The position numbers and the translations under genes are program-made. A stretch of DNA of 36,643 bases. Origin: JANNGC01 sp043758205 (GTDB lineage: Bacteria > Verrucomicrobiota > Verrucomicrobiia > Limisphaerales > SIBH01). The notes under the pieces are model-generated. The model was given only the letters and a program-made list of their open reading frames with translations. It was not told the DNA's origin and did no database searches. Each line of letters begins with the position of its first letter. Position 1 is the stretch's first letter. Shown here one piece after another: positions 6,718 through 15,552 of the stretch. The DNA lies in assembly GCA_043758205.1 (NCBI GenBank), contig JAYVNY010000078.1, forward strand, positions 1-36,643, in the 5' to 3' direction.

Positions 6718-8330
6718 GGCTCGATGAAAATGGTTCGTTGCACCGGCTCGGCGCTCTGCACAAACGGCTCGACGGCGCTGCCGAATTGATACGCGAGCAC
6801 CGTGATTTTGAGCGGACGCTTCGCGCGACGTGGAACCTCGCGGAGTTTCAGCACGCCGTTTTCCACCACTGCTGGGCCGCTCACGACGGCGAAGCGCACC
6901 GGCAGCTTGGAGTCGCTGGCTGCGGATAATTCCACAGAGGACTTTCCGCGCACGGGTGGAATTTCGGTGAACGTGATCGTCTGCGGTTTTCCGCGCGTGA
7001 GTTTTTCCGGCACGTTCACGCGGGCCTGCTGTTCGGCATGGCGATACGCCGTGTCGCCGTCGTGGAACGCCAGAATCTCCGCGCCGATTTTCTGCCGCCC
7101 GTTTGGCGCGACCCGAAAGGTGTTCGTGCCGACCTGATGCACCGTCCCGGCAAAGGCGCGGAATCGAATCGGGCCGGCGGCGTGGCCGACGGGCGGCTCG
7201 GCCTTCGGATATTTGTCCGGCGCGTGGTCGAGAAAAGCCCCCGCCACTTGAAAAGTGTCCGCTTCAATCCAGTGCGGGTTCAGGCGCAGACGCAAATCGT
7301 GCCCAACGTAAACCGGCTGGCCGGATTTCGGATCGGCGAAGGTGACGAACTGCGGCTGCTTCGTGAACTGCCCCGCGTGAAAGGCGAAACTTGCGCCGGC
7401 CATTTCCACATCCGGGTGCCAGAACGCCCGGCGCTTGTCGCCGAGGAATTTGTCGTAGTCCGGGTACGGAACCACCGCGCTCAAGTTCGTGCCGGTGAGC
7501 GCGCCGCTGCCCGGAAGAACTTCGCGGCACTGCACCGGCGACTTCGCATCGGCGGGCCAGTCGGGAATCCGCGACTTCGCGGCTTTGCGAATAAACCTGG
7601 CGGTGTAATTCGCCATCTCCCCGTCCGGCGCGGCCCACGCGAAGTGCGAGGCCCCCGGCTCGACGAGAAAACTGATGAAGTGCCGCTCATCCGTCTCACG
7701 TCGCTTGAGAATCCCGGCGCGCATTCCTTGCCACGAAGTCTCGCGGTTCTCGAAGTCGCGCAGGTTGCCGCTCGGCCCCGGCCCGAATTCCTCAAACTGT
7801 CCCTTGATGACCAGAATCGGCACGCCGATAAGCGAGGCCTTCGGATCATTCGTCGGCGTGTTTAATCCGCCCTTGAACGCCAGCGCGCCGAAGCATCGCT
7901 CCCGCGCCCAGCACACGACGCGGCTGGCAAAAATGCTGCTGACCGAGTGGCCGAACGGAAAGAGCGGCGCGACCGACAACTCCCCATAGCCGGACTCCGC
8001 CGCCAGATCGTCGAGCGCCTTCTGCAAGAGCCGGCCGGAATCATTTTCAAAATAGCTGAACGTCGCATCGAGCGGCGGAGAGAAATAGACGATGGCGAGT
8101 TTCTCCGCGACGCAGGCGGCCCGAATCCGCGCATCGCCGGTGAATTCCTGTTCCATCAACGTGCGCCCGCCCACGAGCACGCCGCGCAACCGGTCCGCGT
8201 CCGGCGACACCCAGAGATACGCCGTGATGTCGTTGCTCTGCACGTCGCGCGCGGGCACGGCGAATTGAAACACCTGCCCGTTCACCGCGGTGGCGAGCAG
8301 CAGAATTGTCAGTCCGAGAAAGCGGTTCAT
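6714..8330 (-). CDS. Secreted alpha/beta-hydrolase-like protein
   Basis: A 538-residue protein with a Sec signal (MNRFLGLTILLLATAVNGQ, probable cleavage near residue 18). Residues about 40-260 look like an alpha/beta hydrolase: GVLVGGRTL, then FPFGHSVSSIFA, a nucleophile-elbow-like G-H-S-V-S, then GVPILVIKGQFEEFGP and a late His in ASHFAW. The C-terminal half carries no motif I recognise and may be beta-rich domains. It overlaps both the toroid-like gene upstream and the decayed oxidoreductase downstream by 4 bp. A role in releasing or de-esterifying an extracellular plant-derived substrate is plausible from the operon, but the substrate is unknown. Confidence 0.7.
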   Translation of the reverse strand: MNRFLGLTILLLATAVNGQVFQFAVPARDVQSNDITAYLWVSPDADRLRGVLVGGRTLMEQEFTGDARIRAACVAEKLAIVYFSPPLDATFSYFENDSGRLLQKALDDLAAESGYGELSVAPLFPFGHSVSSIFASRVVCWARERCFGALAFKGGLNTPTNDPKASLIGVPILVIKGQFEEFGPGPSGNLRDFENRETSWQGMRAGILKRRETDERHFISFLVEPGASHFAWAAPDGEMANYTARFIRKAAKSRIPDWPADAKSPVQCREVLPGSGALTGTNLSAVVPYPDYDKFLGDKRRAFWHPDVEMAGASFAFHAGQFTKQPQFVTFADPKSGQPVYVGHDLRLRLNPHWIEADTFQVAGAFLDHAPDKYPKAEPPVGHAAGPIRFRAFAGTVHQVGTNTFRVAPNGRQKIGAEILAFHDGDTAYRHAEQQARVNVPEKLTRGKPQTITFTEIPPVRGKSSVELSAASDSKLPVRFAVVSGPAVVENGVLKLREVPRRAKRPLKITVLAYQFGSAVEPFVQSAEPVQRTIFIEP

Positions 8331-10270
8331 GGCTTCACCGCCATTTCAGAAAAGATGGCCCGACCATCGTCAGCGACGCGCGACGTGAAATTCCAGCCGC
8401 CAGCCTGCACGCGCAGTTCGCCGCCCAGCCACGACTGCTGAATGGGCGCGGTGCCAGCCGAACCCATGGCGTAGCACGTCCGCCACTTCGACCAATCCAC
8501 CGGCTCGCCATTGCGCTCGACGATGGGCAGTTCGGACTTCGCGTTGTGAGTCAGCTTGAGTTTCGTGCCGGCACTGCTGATGAAAGTCGCCGTGCCCTGC
8601 GCGAGTTGGGTTTTATCGAGCCGTGACTTCGCCAGCACGGCGCGCTTGAACTCCTCGAACGAAGTCTGCGGCGCTTCGCCCACTTCCAGCGCGAAGCCCG
8701 CGTAGCTGCCGCCAGTCGTCGTCGCGGCGAAGATGTGCTCCGTGCCCGAGACGCGCGGGAGTTTCGGCTCCTTCTCGTTTCCTTTCGGCGGCTCCGCCAG
8801 TTCAGCCCAGGGCTTTTCCTTCGGTTCCGTCAACGCGAGGGGCCGCAGCGCGAGCCATGTTTTTTCCAGTGCGATCAACCACACGCCGTTGGTGAACTCC
8901 GTTTTCGCCGTGCGCGGAAGCTGAAATTGAAACGACTGCTCGGGGATCGCCGGGCGTAGCCAGAGCGCCACGTTGCGGAATTGCGCGATTTGATCGCCCG
9001 CGCGTTTCCAGGAATGGCCGACGGCGCTCTCGCTGTTGGCGTAAAAGAAATCCACGCCGCGCCGCGCGTTGTCCGCCACGAGCGTGAAGGCGTTGATGTT
9101 CCACAATCCGCCGGTGCTCACACTCGCGCAGGTGCCGAGTTGAAAAGTTTCGCCGATGAACTGCGTCTCGAAAAACTCCGGCTCGCTGGAGTCACCCGGT
9201 TTCCAATTCTTGTAGGGCGGATGCGTGATCAGCAGTTCCACTGGCTTCACGAAATTCTTGCGCGCCAGTTCCACCACCGCGCGCGGCGGGCGATAGCTGC
9301 TCGTGATGTGATGCACAAGATCGCGTTCCGGCTCGGGATCAAGTTGCGGCGTGCCGCCGAAGTACAGCCACAGCACATGCGACGCGCCCTGCTCGAAGAC
9401 GGCGTGCCCGCCGTAATCGCGCGCGTTCGGCCCGCCCAGCGCGCCGTGGCGATACTTGAGCGCGGCGGCGGCGCAGAGCCAGTCGAGCGCGGCCTTGGCG
9501 AGCGCCTTCACTTCCGGGTCGCGCGCGAAATCGTAGAGGTTCAGGTAGGGGGCCATCGTGTGGCCGTGATAGTTCGGCGAGTCCCACTCGCTCATGCCGA
9601 TGTGGTGGAGCGTCTGGACGTAGTCGGTGAGCTTGCGCTTGTAGAGCAGGCGCGTCGCCTCATTCCCCGTCTCCTCGGCGAAAAGATAAATGCTCGTGTC
9701 GCGCATGGCGCGCAAGTTGTCGGTGTTGCGCACATCGACCCACGAACCTTTGTTGTCCGGCCCCCACACGCCCTTCGTCGGATCGCCCTGGCCGTAGCGC
9801 GGATGCTCGCGGCGCAACGGCTCCTGCTCCGTCCAGATTTTAGCCGCGTCGAACATCTTCTGCTTGTAAGCGGGGTCCAGCCAGCGCCCGAAGTAAAAGT
9901 ATTTACGCACCTGCCCCTTGAGCGTGAAGCACCAGTAGAAGTCGATGCCCTTCGTGTGCGCGTGGTCGGACTTCGCCTGGTTGTCCTCTTCCTGAAAAAT
10001 CTTCAAGGCTTGATTGGTCTGGCCGGTCAGAAAGGCAAACATCGCCGCCGGATACAGCGCCTTCTCGCTCTCGCCGTAGGTCGTGCCGCCCGGCTTCTTC
10101 GTTTTCCAAACGTCGAGCACATGTTGAACTCGCTGCTGGTAATCGCGCTCCCACCCGGCGGGCCACGGGTTGTTGAATTTTGGATCCGACGGCCACGGGA
10201 CGGGCGGCTCCGCCGCAACGAGCGGAGCGAGGGCCAGCATGGCCAGGACGCAAAAGGTCGTGACGTTCAT
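8327..10270 (-). CDS. Large secreted protein, probably alpha/alpha-toroid fold
   Basis: A 647-residue protein with a signal peptide (MNVTTFCVLAMLALAPLVAA, cleavage near residue 20). Residues about 50-300 are helix-rich with aromatic motifs such as WDSPNYHGHTMAPYLNLYDF and YRHGALGGPNARDYGG. The distal part has alternating strand-like segments, as in two-domain heparinase/alginate-lyase-like enzymes with an alpha toroid plus beta sandwich. I do not recognise a named polysaccharide-lyase or glycoside-hydrolase family, so the fold is inferred only from appearance. The stop overlaps the hydrolase start (ATGA) and 9 bp separate it from the propeller gene upstream, so it belongs to the sugar operon. 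Confidence 0.65.
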   Translation of the reverse strand: MNVTTFCVLAMLALAPLVAAEPPVPWPSDPKFNNPWPAGWERDYQQRVQHVLDVWKTKKPGGTTYGESEKALYPAAMFAFLTGQTNQALKIFQEEDNQAKSDHAHTKGIDFYWCFTLKGQVRKYFYFGRWLDPAYKQKMFDAAKIWTEQEPLRREHPRYGQGDPTKGVWGPDNKGSWVDVRNTDNLRAMRDTSIYLFAEETGNEATRLLYKRKLTDYVQTLHHIGMSEWDSPNYHGHTMAPYLNLYDFARDPEVKALAKAALDWLCAAAALKYRHGALGGPNARDYGGHAVFEQGASHVLWLYFGGTPQLDPEPERDLVHHITSSYRPPRAVVELARKNFVKPVELLITHPPYKNWKPGDSSEPEFFETQFIGETFQLGTCASVSTGGLWNINAFTLVADNARRGVDFFYANSESAVGHSWKRAGDQIAQFRNVALWLRPAIPEQSFQFQLPRTAKTEFTNGVWLIALEKTWLALRPLALTEPKEKPWAELAEPPKGNEKEPKLPRVSGTEHIFAATTTGGSYAGFALEVGEAPQTSFEEFKRAVLAKSRLDKTQLAQGTATFISSAGTKLKLTHNAKSELPIVERNGEPVDWSKWRTCYAMGSAGTAPIQQSWLGGELRVQAGGWNFTSRVADDGRAIFSEMAVKP

Positions 10271-10279
10271 TGGGTATTT

Positions 10280-11233
10280 TCAGCGGGACGGTTTCCAACT
10301 GGCGCGGCTGCCGTCAATCGCCATCTGAAAGCGCAACGGCTCGATGAGCGCCGCGTCCGCGCCATCGGGGCGGATGACCCAAACGGGGCGTTTGTCGGCG
10401 GGCTTCTCGGAATAGATTTTCAGCATCCGCTCCTTGTTGCTCCAGTAACGCTCGTCGGTGCGACGGAAGGAAATCCATTTCCCGTCGGGCGACCACGCGC
10501 TGGGTGTGCAGACGCTCGTGCCGCCGAAGGTCGTGAGTTGCCGCTGTCCCGTGCCATCAAGCCTGATGATGAACAGTTCCAGCGCATCGCCGACAGGGAA
10601 CGAATAGACGATCTGCTTCGAGTCGGGCGACCAGTTCGGAAACGTCGCGCCGACCTTGCTGATTTCCCTCACGACCTGGCGCTTGTTCGTGCCGTCGTGG
10701 TTCATCACGAAAACGGTCACGCCGCCGCCTTCATGTCCGGTGTAGGTGATGAGTTTGCCGTCGGGCGAGAGCGTCGGGTCGTGGCCTTCACCCAGAATTT
10801 CCTCGCCCGTCCCGTTGGGTTTGATGCTCGCCATCTCTGGCTTGTCGCCGTGCTTGCCGAAGACGATGCGCTCGCCGTGCGGCGTCTTCTGCCAACTCGG
10901 CATGTAGCAGACGGCGGAGGTGCGATTGAGCCGACGGACCTTCGAGCCGTCGGCGTTGGCGATCCAAAGGTTGGTCGTGCCCTCGCGATCCGACATGAAG
11001 CAAATCTGTTTCCCATCCGGCGACCAGCACGGGTAACGGTCCTCGGACTTCGGCGAACGGGAGACATTAAACAGTTCACCCGTCGTCGGATCCGCAATGA
11101 AGACCTCGGTGTCGCCGGTGCGGACGGAAGTGACCAGCAGCTTGTGACCGCTGAGGTTTGCGGAGTGTGCCGTCCGCGCTAACGCGATCAGTGAAAGGAG
11201 AGAGATGGTTTGAGCCAGACGCCATTGCATCAT
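10280..11233 (-). CDS. Secreted TolB-like beta-propeller protein (PD40/WD40-like repeats)
   Basis: A 317-residue protein with a signal peptide (MMQWRLAQTISLLSLIALAR, then TAHSAN). It contains repeated PD40-type blades: YPCWSPDGKQICFMSDREG, MPSWQKTPHGERIVF, DPTLSPDGKLITYTG, FPNWSPDSKQIVYS and PSAWSPDGKWISF. The W-S-P-D-G-K core is the signature of TolB C-terminal propellers. As a short periplasmic propeller without TolB's N-terminal domain it is unlikely to be true TolB; binding of a ligand or partner is the usual guess. It is the first gene of the long minus-strand operon. The start could be either of two adjacent ATG codons (11233 or 11230). Confidence 0.8.
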   Translation of the reverse strand: MMQWRLAQTISLLSLIALARTAHSANLSGHKLLVTSVRTGDTEVFIADPTTGELFNVSRSPKSEDRYPCWSPDGKQICFMSDREGTTNLWIANADGSKVRRLNRTSAVCYMPSWQKTPHGERIVFGKHGDKPEMASIKPNGTGEEILGEGHDPTLSPDGKLITYTGHEGGGVTVFVMNHDGTNKRQVVREISKVGATFPNWSPDSKQIVYSFPVGDALELFIIRLDGTGQRQLTTFGGTSVCTPSAWSPDGKWISFRRTDERYWSNKERMLKIYSEKPADKRPVWVIRPDGADAALIEPLRFQMAIDGSRASWKPSR

Positions 11234-11426
11234 CGAAAACTAGGAGAACACGCGACCGATGGATTGGAGAAACCGCTCAAGTATCTGGACAATTTTATGG
11301 GCGATGGGTGTGTCGTACGTGCTGGAGATGTCCATCGTTTGGTTCGTGTGCGGCAAACCTTGCCCGAGCGTCACCGGCTTCGCAGGAGGTTGACCTGGTT
11401 CGGGCTGCGCGCCCATCCTGCCGCGC
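11234..11426. other. Divergent intergenic region between sugar operon and tmk
   Basis: This 193-bp gap separates two outward-facing transcription units and so should hold both promoters. On the minus strand an AT-rich CATAAAAT (about 11291-11298) is a possible -10 for the sugar operon, but no convincing -35 accompanies it. No Shine-Dalgarno sequence is evident before either start codon, and no clear operator palindrome was found. Confidence 0.4.
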
Positions 11427-12044
11427 ATGAAAGTGTCGCCGCCTTATCCCGGATTTTTTGTCGTCCTCGAGGGCATTGATGGCGCGGGGAAATCCACGCA
11501 GGCGAAATTCCTGGGCGAACGCCTGACGTCGCACGGACGGCGAGTGGTGCTTTCGCGCGAACCGACGATGGGCCAATACGGCAAACTCCTCCGCGAGTCG
11601 GCGCAGTCGGGGCGCCTGTCCATTGACGAGGAGGTGGAACTGTTCCTGAAAGACCGGCGCGAGCATGTGAACGAATTGATCCTGCCGCGCCTGCGCGAAG
11701 GCTGCGTGGTCATCGTGGATCGCTACTATTTTTCCACTGCCGCGTATCAAGGCGCGCGCGGCGTGGACCCGCAGGAGTTGATCCGCCGCAACGAAGAGTT
11801 CGCGCCCGAGCCGGATTTGCTGGTGCTGTTCGACCTGCCGGTGGAGGACGGCCTGGCCCGCGTGCGCGCGCGCGGCGACCAGGCAGATCACTTCGAACAA
11901 GTGGAAGCCCTGCGCCGCGTGCGGGAAATTTTCCTGAGCATCAACAAGCCGTATCTCGTGAAAGTGGACGCGCGAAAGGAGCCGGCGGTGATCGCGGAGG
12001 AGATGTGGAGGGCGTTTGCGCAGCGAAGAGATTTGAAACGCTAG
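11427..12044 (+). CDS. tmk: Thymidylate kinase
   Basis: A 205-residue enzyme phosphorylating dTMP to dTDP for DNA precursor synthesis in the cytoplasm. The P-loop is EGIDGAGKSTQAK (about residues 15-27). The dTMP-site and DR(Y/H) motif is VIVDRYYFSTAAYQG, and the LID-proximal segment is RARGDQADHFEQ. Length matches bacterial Tmk (about 205-215). The ATG at 11427 sits directly after a GC-rich leader without a recognisable ribosome-binding site. It is transcribed alone: divergent from the sugar operon and convergent with the YyaL-like gene, with a large palindromic repeat downstream. Confidence 0.96.
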   Translation: MKVSPPYPGFFVVLEGIDGAGKSTQAKFLGERLTSHGRRVVLSREPTMGQYGKLLRESAQSGRLSIDEEVELFLKDRREHVNELILPRLREGCVVIVDRYYFSTAAYQGARGVDPQELIRRNEEFAPEPDLLVLFDLPVEDGLARVRARGDQADHFEQVEALRRVREIFLSINKPYLVKVDARKEPAVIAEEMWRAFAQRRDLKR

Positions 12045-12087
12045 AGTGGTGGCCAGTAATCATTACGGTTTTGGCGGTCGGAAGCGT

Positions 12088-12224
12088 TCTCCCTCACCCC
12101 GGCCCTCTCCCGCTGGGAGAGGGAGACAGTCAGGCAGCGTTCGTTCATTCGAGCACGCTCAGATGGCGGTGAAGCGGTTTGCGATTCTCCCTCTCCCAGC
12201 GGGAGAGGGCTGGGGTGAGGGAGA
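12088..12224. repeat. REP/BIME-like inverted repeat in the tmk/YyaL convergent gap
   Basis: Two near-identical arms in inverted orientation, about 12088-12127 and 12184-12224, contain CCCTCACCCC, CCCTCTCCCGCTGGGAGAGG and their complements. Over roughly 35 bases the arms differ at one or two positions. Each arm is itself a palindrome (CCTCTCCC GCTG GGAGAGG). Placement between converging genes and palindromic arms are typical of REP-type elements. It may also act as a bidirectional transcription stop, though there is no T-run. Confidence 0.9.
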
Positions 12225-12258
12225 GATACACCCAACTCACCACCCCATTCTATTCCTT

Positions 12259-14580
12259 CTACTTCAACAACGTCTTCAAGTTCCCCGCATCATGCGTCGG
12301 CGGCTGGCAGGCGGTGCCGGTGCAGACGTAGGCAGTGGGCTTTCCGTCCTTCGGCGTAAGTGTCTTCGCGAAAGATTCCACCGCGCCCGTCGTGCCGAGG
12401 ATGACTTTGTTCGGCTGATACGCAGCGTGCGCGCCCCGGAGCAGGGCGCGTCCGGCGGCGGTGTTGATGTCGCCTGCGAGGACGGCGCGGCGTGGTTCTT
12501 CGAGCGAGAAGTCGAGCGCGGCGAGCAGATATGGCACGGCCTGCGGCACCTGCCACAATCGATCCGAGAACAGCTTCAGTGTGTGATCGGCGGTCTCGCG
12601 AAAATCTTTGCGCTCGGTGATCGCGGCAAGCTTGTAGAGCGCGAGCGTGGCCACGGCGTTGCCGCTTGGCTCCGCGCCGTCGTGGTCATCCTTCACGCGC
12701 AAAATTAAATCCTTCGCGTCGCCGGTGCTCTGCCAGAAGCCGCCGTCCTTTGCATCGTGAAAGCGCGCCGTCATGCTCTCGGCCAGCGCGATGGCGAAGT
12801 CGAGATGCTCCGGTCGCAGCGTGGCCTCGTAGAGATCAATGACGCCGCTCAGGAGGAAGGCGTAGCTCTCGAGGAGTTGCGTGTTGTCGCGCTGTCCGTC
12901 GCGCCAGCGATGATACAAAGTGCCCCCGGCGTCCCGCCGGGTGGAGGCATTGTCACTCCGCACGTCACTCGACGGGCGAGCAGCGTTCGTCGTCCTCGGA
13001 TCCCGAGCCGGCGGGACGCCGGGGGGTTGCTCAACCCACAGTTTGCTTTTGATGAAGGCCAGGTTCTTCTCCGCTGCGGCGATGTAACTCTCATCACCGA
13101 GCACCGCACCCGCACGCGCCACTGCCCCGAGTATCAGGCCGTTCCATGAAGCGAGCACCTTGTCGTCGAGATGCGGGCGCACGCGCTTGATTTGCGTGGT
13201 GAACATTTTCTTCTTCGCCGAAGCAAGCACAGCTTCCTTCCCTTTCGCCGCCTCGGGGTGCGCGATGCTGAGGACGTTTTGATTCGGCAACGCCTGCGGG
13301 TCACTGTGGTCGTGGAAATTTCCTTTCTCCGTGATGTCGAAGTAATTCGTCGCGACGGAAAATTCTTCCGCCGTGAGCAGGGTTTTCAACTCCGCTTCCG
13401 TCCAGCAGTAGAACTTGCCCTCCTTGCCCTCACTGTCCGCGTCCTCCGCAGAATAAAAGCCACCGTCGGGATGCGTCATGTCGCGCAGCACGTAGCGCAA
13501 TACATCGCGCACCACGTCGGCATGACGCGCGTCGCCGCTGACGAGATACGCGTCGAGGTAGAGCTGCGTGAGCTGGGCGTTGTCGTAGAGCATCTTCTCG
13601 AAGTGCGGCACGAGCCAGCGCGCGTCCACCGAGTAGCGCGAGAACCCGCCGCCGAGCTGATCGTAAATGCCGCCTGCCGCCATCTTGTCGCAGGTGGTCA
13701 ACACCATGCGCGTGGCCTCGGCATTGCCGTGACGCGCGCCGTAGCGGAGGAGAAAACGCGGATTGCTCGGCGAAGGAAACTTCGGCGCGCTACCCCAACC
13801 GCCGTTCACTTCGTCGTAGCCTTCCTTGAGGCGCAAGCCGGCGTTCTGCACCACGCGCGCGGTGAGCACCATGTGGTTGGTGTTTTCGCGCGCGGTCAGC
13901 TCGGCGAGTTGCTCGTGGAGTTTCTGCGCGGAGTTCAGGATGTCATTCGACTTGGACTGCCACGCGCCGGCGATCTGTTGCAGCACTTGCAGGAAACTCG
14001 GACGGCCATACTTGACCTCGGGCGGCCAGTAGGTGCCGCCGAAGAACGGCTTGCGCTCGGGCGTGAGAAACACATTCAGCGGCCAGCCGCCCGAGCCGGT
14101 CATGGACTGCACGAAGGTCATGTAAATTTTGTCCACGTCCGGGCGCTCCTCGCGGTCCACCTTGATGCTGACAAAATGTTCGTTGAGAAACTTCGCCAAC
14201 TCCTCGCTCTCGAAGGATTCGCGCTCCATCACATGGCACCAATGGCACGTCGAGTAGCCGATGCTGAGGAAGATGGGCTTGTGCTCGCGCCGCGCCTTCT
14301 CGAACGCCTCCTCGCCCCACGCGAACCAGTCCACGGGATTGTGCGCGTGCTGGAGCAGGTAGGGCGACTTCTCGCGCGCGAGACGGTTGGTGTGTTTGTG
14401 GACGTGAGGAATGGCGACGTTGGTGGTGCTCATGGTGACGGCGGCGTTCCGGGGCTGACAGCCTGCGAGCGCAAGCAGCGAAGCCGCGCTGACGATGGCG
14501 ATGTTGGTTCGGAACACGAACGCGACGATAGGGTGGGGGAATGGAGTGGGCAAAAGGAGTTTTGCATGGGGGAATCTCAT
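12259..14580 (-). CDS. YyaL-like DUF255 thioredoxin-domain lipoprotein
   Basis: A 773-residue protein of the YyaL / SPATA20 family: an N-terminal DUF255 thioredoxin-like domain joined to an (alpha/alpha)6 barrel resembling sugar epimerases. The family motifs SPYLLQHAHNPVDWF and SIGYSTCHWCHVMERESFE (CxxC at residues 112-115) are intact. A lipobox LALAGC (Cys 41) suggests export and anchoring, unlike the cytoplasmic form in many bacteria. GTG at 14517 would give a compact lipoprotein signal (MFRTNIAIVSAASLLALAGC) and may be the true start; a cytoplasmic start at Met50 is also possible. Residues about 519-553 are encoded by a palindromic element (12923-13025) inserted between FIKSKLWVEQ and TLYHRWRDG without breaking the frame. 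The cellular role of the family is poorly known. Confidence 0.88.
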   Translation of the reverse strand: MRFPHAKLLLPTPFPHPIVAFVFRTNIAIVSAASLLALAGCQPRNAAVTMSTTNVAIPHVHKHTNRLAREKSPYLLQHAHNPVDWFAWGEEAFEKARREHKPIFLSIGYSTCHWCHVMERESFESEELAKFLNEHFVSIKVDREERPDVDKIYMTFVQSMTGSGGWPLNVFLTPERKPFFGGTYWPPEVKYGRPSFLQVLQQIAGAWQSKSNDILNSAQKLHEQLAELTARENTNHMVLTARVVQNAGLRLKEGYDEVNGGWGSAPKFPSPSNPRFLLRYGARHGNAEATRMVLTTCDKMAAGGIYDQLGGGFSRYSVDARWLVPHFEKMLYDNAQLTQLYLDAYLVSGDARHADVVRDVLRYVLRDMTHPDGGFYSAEDADSEGKEGKFYCWTEAELKTLLTAEEFSVATNYFDITEKGNFHDHSDPQALPNQNVLSIAHPEAAKGKEAVLASAKKKMFTTQIKRVRPHLDDKVLASWNGLILGAVARAGAVLGDESYIAAAEKNLAFIKSKLWVEQPPGVPPARDPRTTNAARPSSDVRSDNASTRRDAGGTLYHRWRDGQRDNTQLLESYAFLLSGVIDLYEATLRPEHLDFAIALAESMTARFHDAKDGGFWQSTGDAKDLILRVKDDHDGAEPSGNAVATLALYKLAAITERKDFRETADHTLKLFSDRLWQVPQAVPYLLAALDFSLEEPRRAVLAGDINTAAGRALLRGAHAAYQPNKVILGTTGAVESFAKTLTPKDGKPTAYVCTGTACQPPTHDAGNLKTLLK
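12923..13025. repeat. Palindromic element inserted in frame within the YyaL-like gene
   Basis: Perfect 18-bp terminal inverted repeats, CCCCCGGCGTCCCGCCGG at 12923-12940 and its exact complement at 13008-13025, enclose a 67-bp centre. The host gene reads through it and gains about 34 residues rich in Pro, Arg, Ala and Asp, unlike flanking sequence. Confidence 0.88.
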
Positions 14581-14629
14581 GGGAGTGCGATGGCGCCTCG
14601 GGCAGATCCCGCCACCCGATTTTGCTCAG

Positions 14630-14712
14630 GAACACGAGGCTGAAAGCCTCGTAACCTGCCGACACGAATGTCGGCGCTACGTCGTAACGCCGGCTTTCCA
14701 GCCTCGTGTTCG
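14630..14712. repeat. 83-bp palindromic element upstream of the CPBP protease
   Basis: The outer arms GAACACGAGGCTG...AAAGCC (14630-14648) and its complement (14693-14712) enclose two smaller hairpins, ACGAGGCT/AGCCTCGT (14634-14652) and GCCGACA-CGAA-TGTCGGC (about 14658-14675). A partial second copy lies at 23118-23164. Apparent coding through this element at the start of the CPBP frame is treated as artefact. Confidence 0.85.
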
Positions 14713-14787
14713 GGGACGGGCCAGCTGCATCGTGCGCTCGCCAGAGTTTTCCTCGTCTTGCCCACACCCGCTGCGTACCGTCGCCGG

Positions 14788-15552
14788 GTGATTTCGGACA
14801 AGCGATGGGACACCCTGAGCGTCCTGCAACTCGGCGCGATGGTGGCGATGACGCTGGGGCTGGCCATCGGCCTCTCCAGCCTGCTCGGCCCGTGGCTCGG
14901 GAGCCGGCTCAAGCCGCAGGATGTGATTCTCTTGGCCGTGGTGATTTCACTGCTTTGTGTGCAAGGCACGGTGCCGATCTGGGTGCATCAATTTCTCCGG
15001 CGGAACGCGCAGACGTGGGGCGAGGCCTTCGGCATTACCCAGCGCAACTACCGGCAGTGCGTGGCGCTGGCGTTGCTTGCCCTCGTCGTCGCGCTGTTCG
15101 CGATGGGAGTGCTCGGCTATCTCGCCTCGACCGCGCTGGAATTGGCCGCCGACCGCACCGGCTGGGACTGGTTGAAGCCGCAGCCGCAGGCCATCGCCGA
15201 ACTGTTGCAAAACAAATGGCCGTGGTGGCTGCTCACGTTGCAGGCGTTCACCGCCATCATCGTCGCGCCTGTCGGCGAGGAGTTGTTGTTTCGCGGCGTG
15301 CTCTACGGATTCATCAAGCAGCGCGGGTATCCACGTCTCGCGCTGTGGATCAGCGCGGTCCTCTTCGCGGCGGTGCATGGCAACGCGGTGGGGTTTGTGT
15401 TCTTCATCTTTCTCTCGATGATTCTGGTGGCGCTCTACGAACAAACGAAAAACATTTTCACGCCCATCCTACTGCACGCCCTGTTCAACGCCGTGAACTT
15501 CACGCTCCTCGTGACGCACCCCAAGTGGGCGGAGAAACTCATTGATTCATGA
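14788..15552 (+). CDS. CPBP-family intramembrane metalloprotease (CAAX protease-like)
   Basis: A 254-residue polytopic membrane protein with the three Abi/CPBP motifs: EELLFRG (EExxxR), the FAAVHGN segment (FxxxH) and LLHALFNAVNF (HxxxN), which together bind the catalytic zinc. GTG at 14788 (reading VISDKRWDTLSV) is chosen; the in-frame ATG at 14668 would add 40 residues translated from a palindromic repeat. Its stop overlaps the thiL start (ATGA), so it is the first gene of the thiL-tsaE-tsaB unit. Roles in the family range from prenyl-protein processing to bacteriocin immunity; the substrate here is unknown. Confidence 0.88.
   Translation: MISDKRWDTLSVLQLGAMVAMTLGLAIGLSSLLGPWLGSRLKPQDVILLAVVISLLCVQGTVPIWVHQFLRRNAQTWGEAFGITQRNYRQCVALALLALVVALFAMGVLGYLASTALELAADRTGWDWLKPQPQAIAELLQNKWPWWLLTLQAFTAIIVAPVGEELLFRGVLYGFIKQRGYPRLALWISAVLFAAVHGNAVGFVFFIFLSMILVALYEQTKNIFTPILLHALFNAVNFTLLVTHPKWAEKLIDS

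Noticed and set aside
8981..11182. A 733-codon plus-strand open frame opposite the secreted-protein genes, and similar long ones at 2655-4019, 13171-14643 and 27764-29188
   Set aside because: They are antisense shadows of clear genes in GC-rich DNA. Their translations are Arg/His/Ala-rich and show no family motifs.
12045..12258. A CRISPR array, because of repeated CCCTCTCCC words
   Set aside because: There are only two copies, in inverted orientation, with no regular spacers. It is a REP-like inverted repeat.
14668..14787. A 40-residue N-terminal extension of the CPBP protease
   Set aside because: It is translated from the palindromic element and has no family similarity; GTG 14788 gives the expected start.
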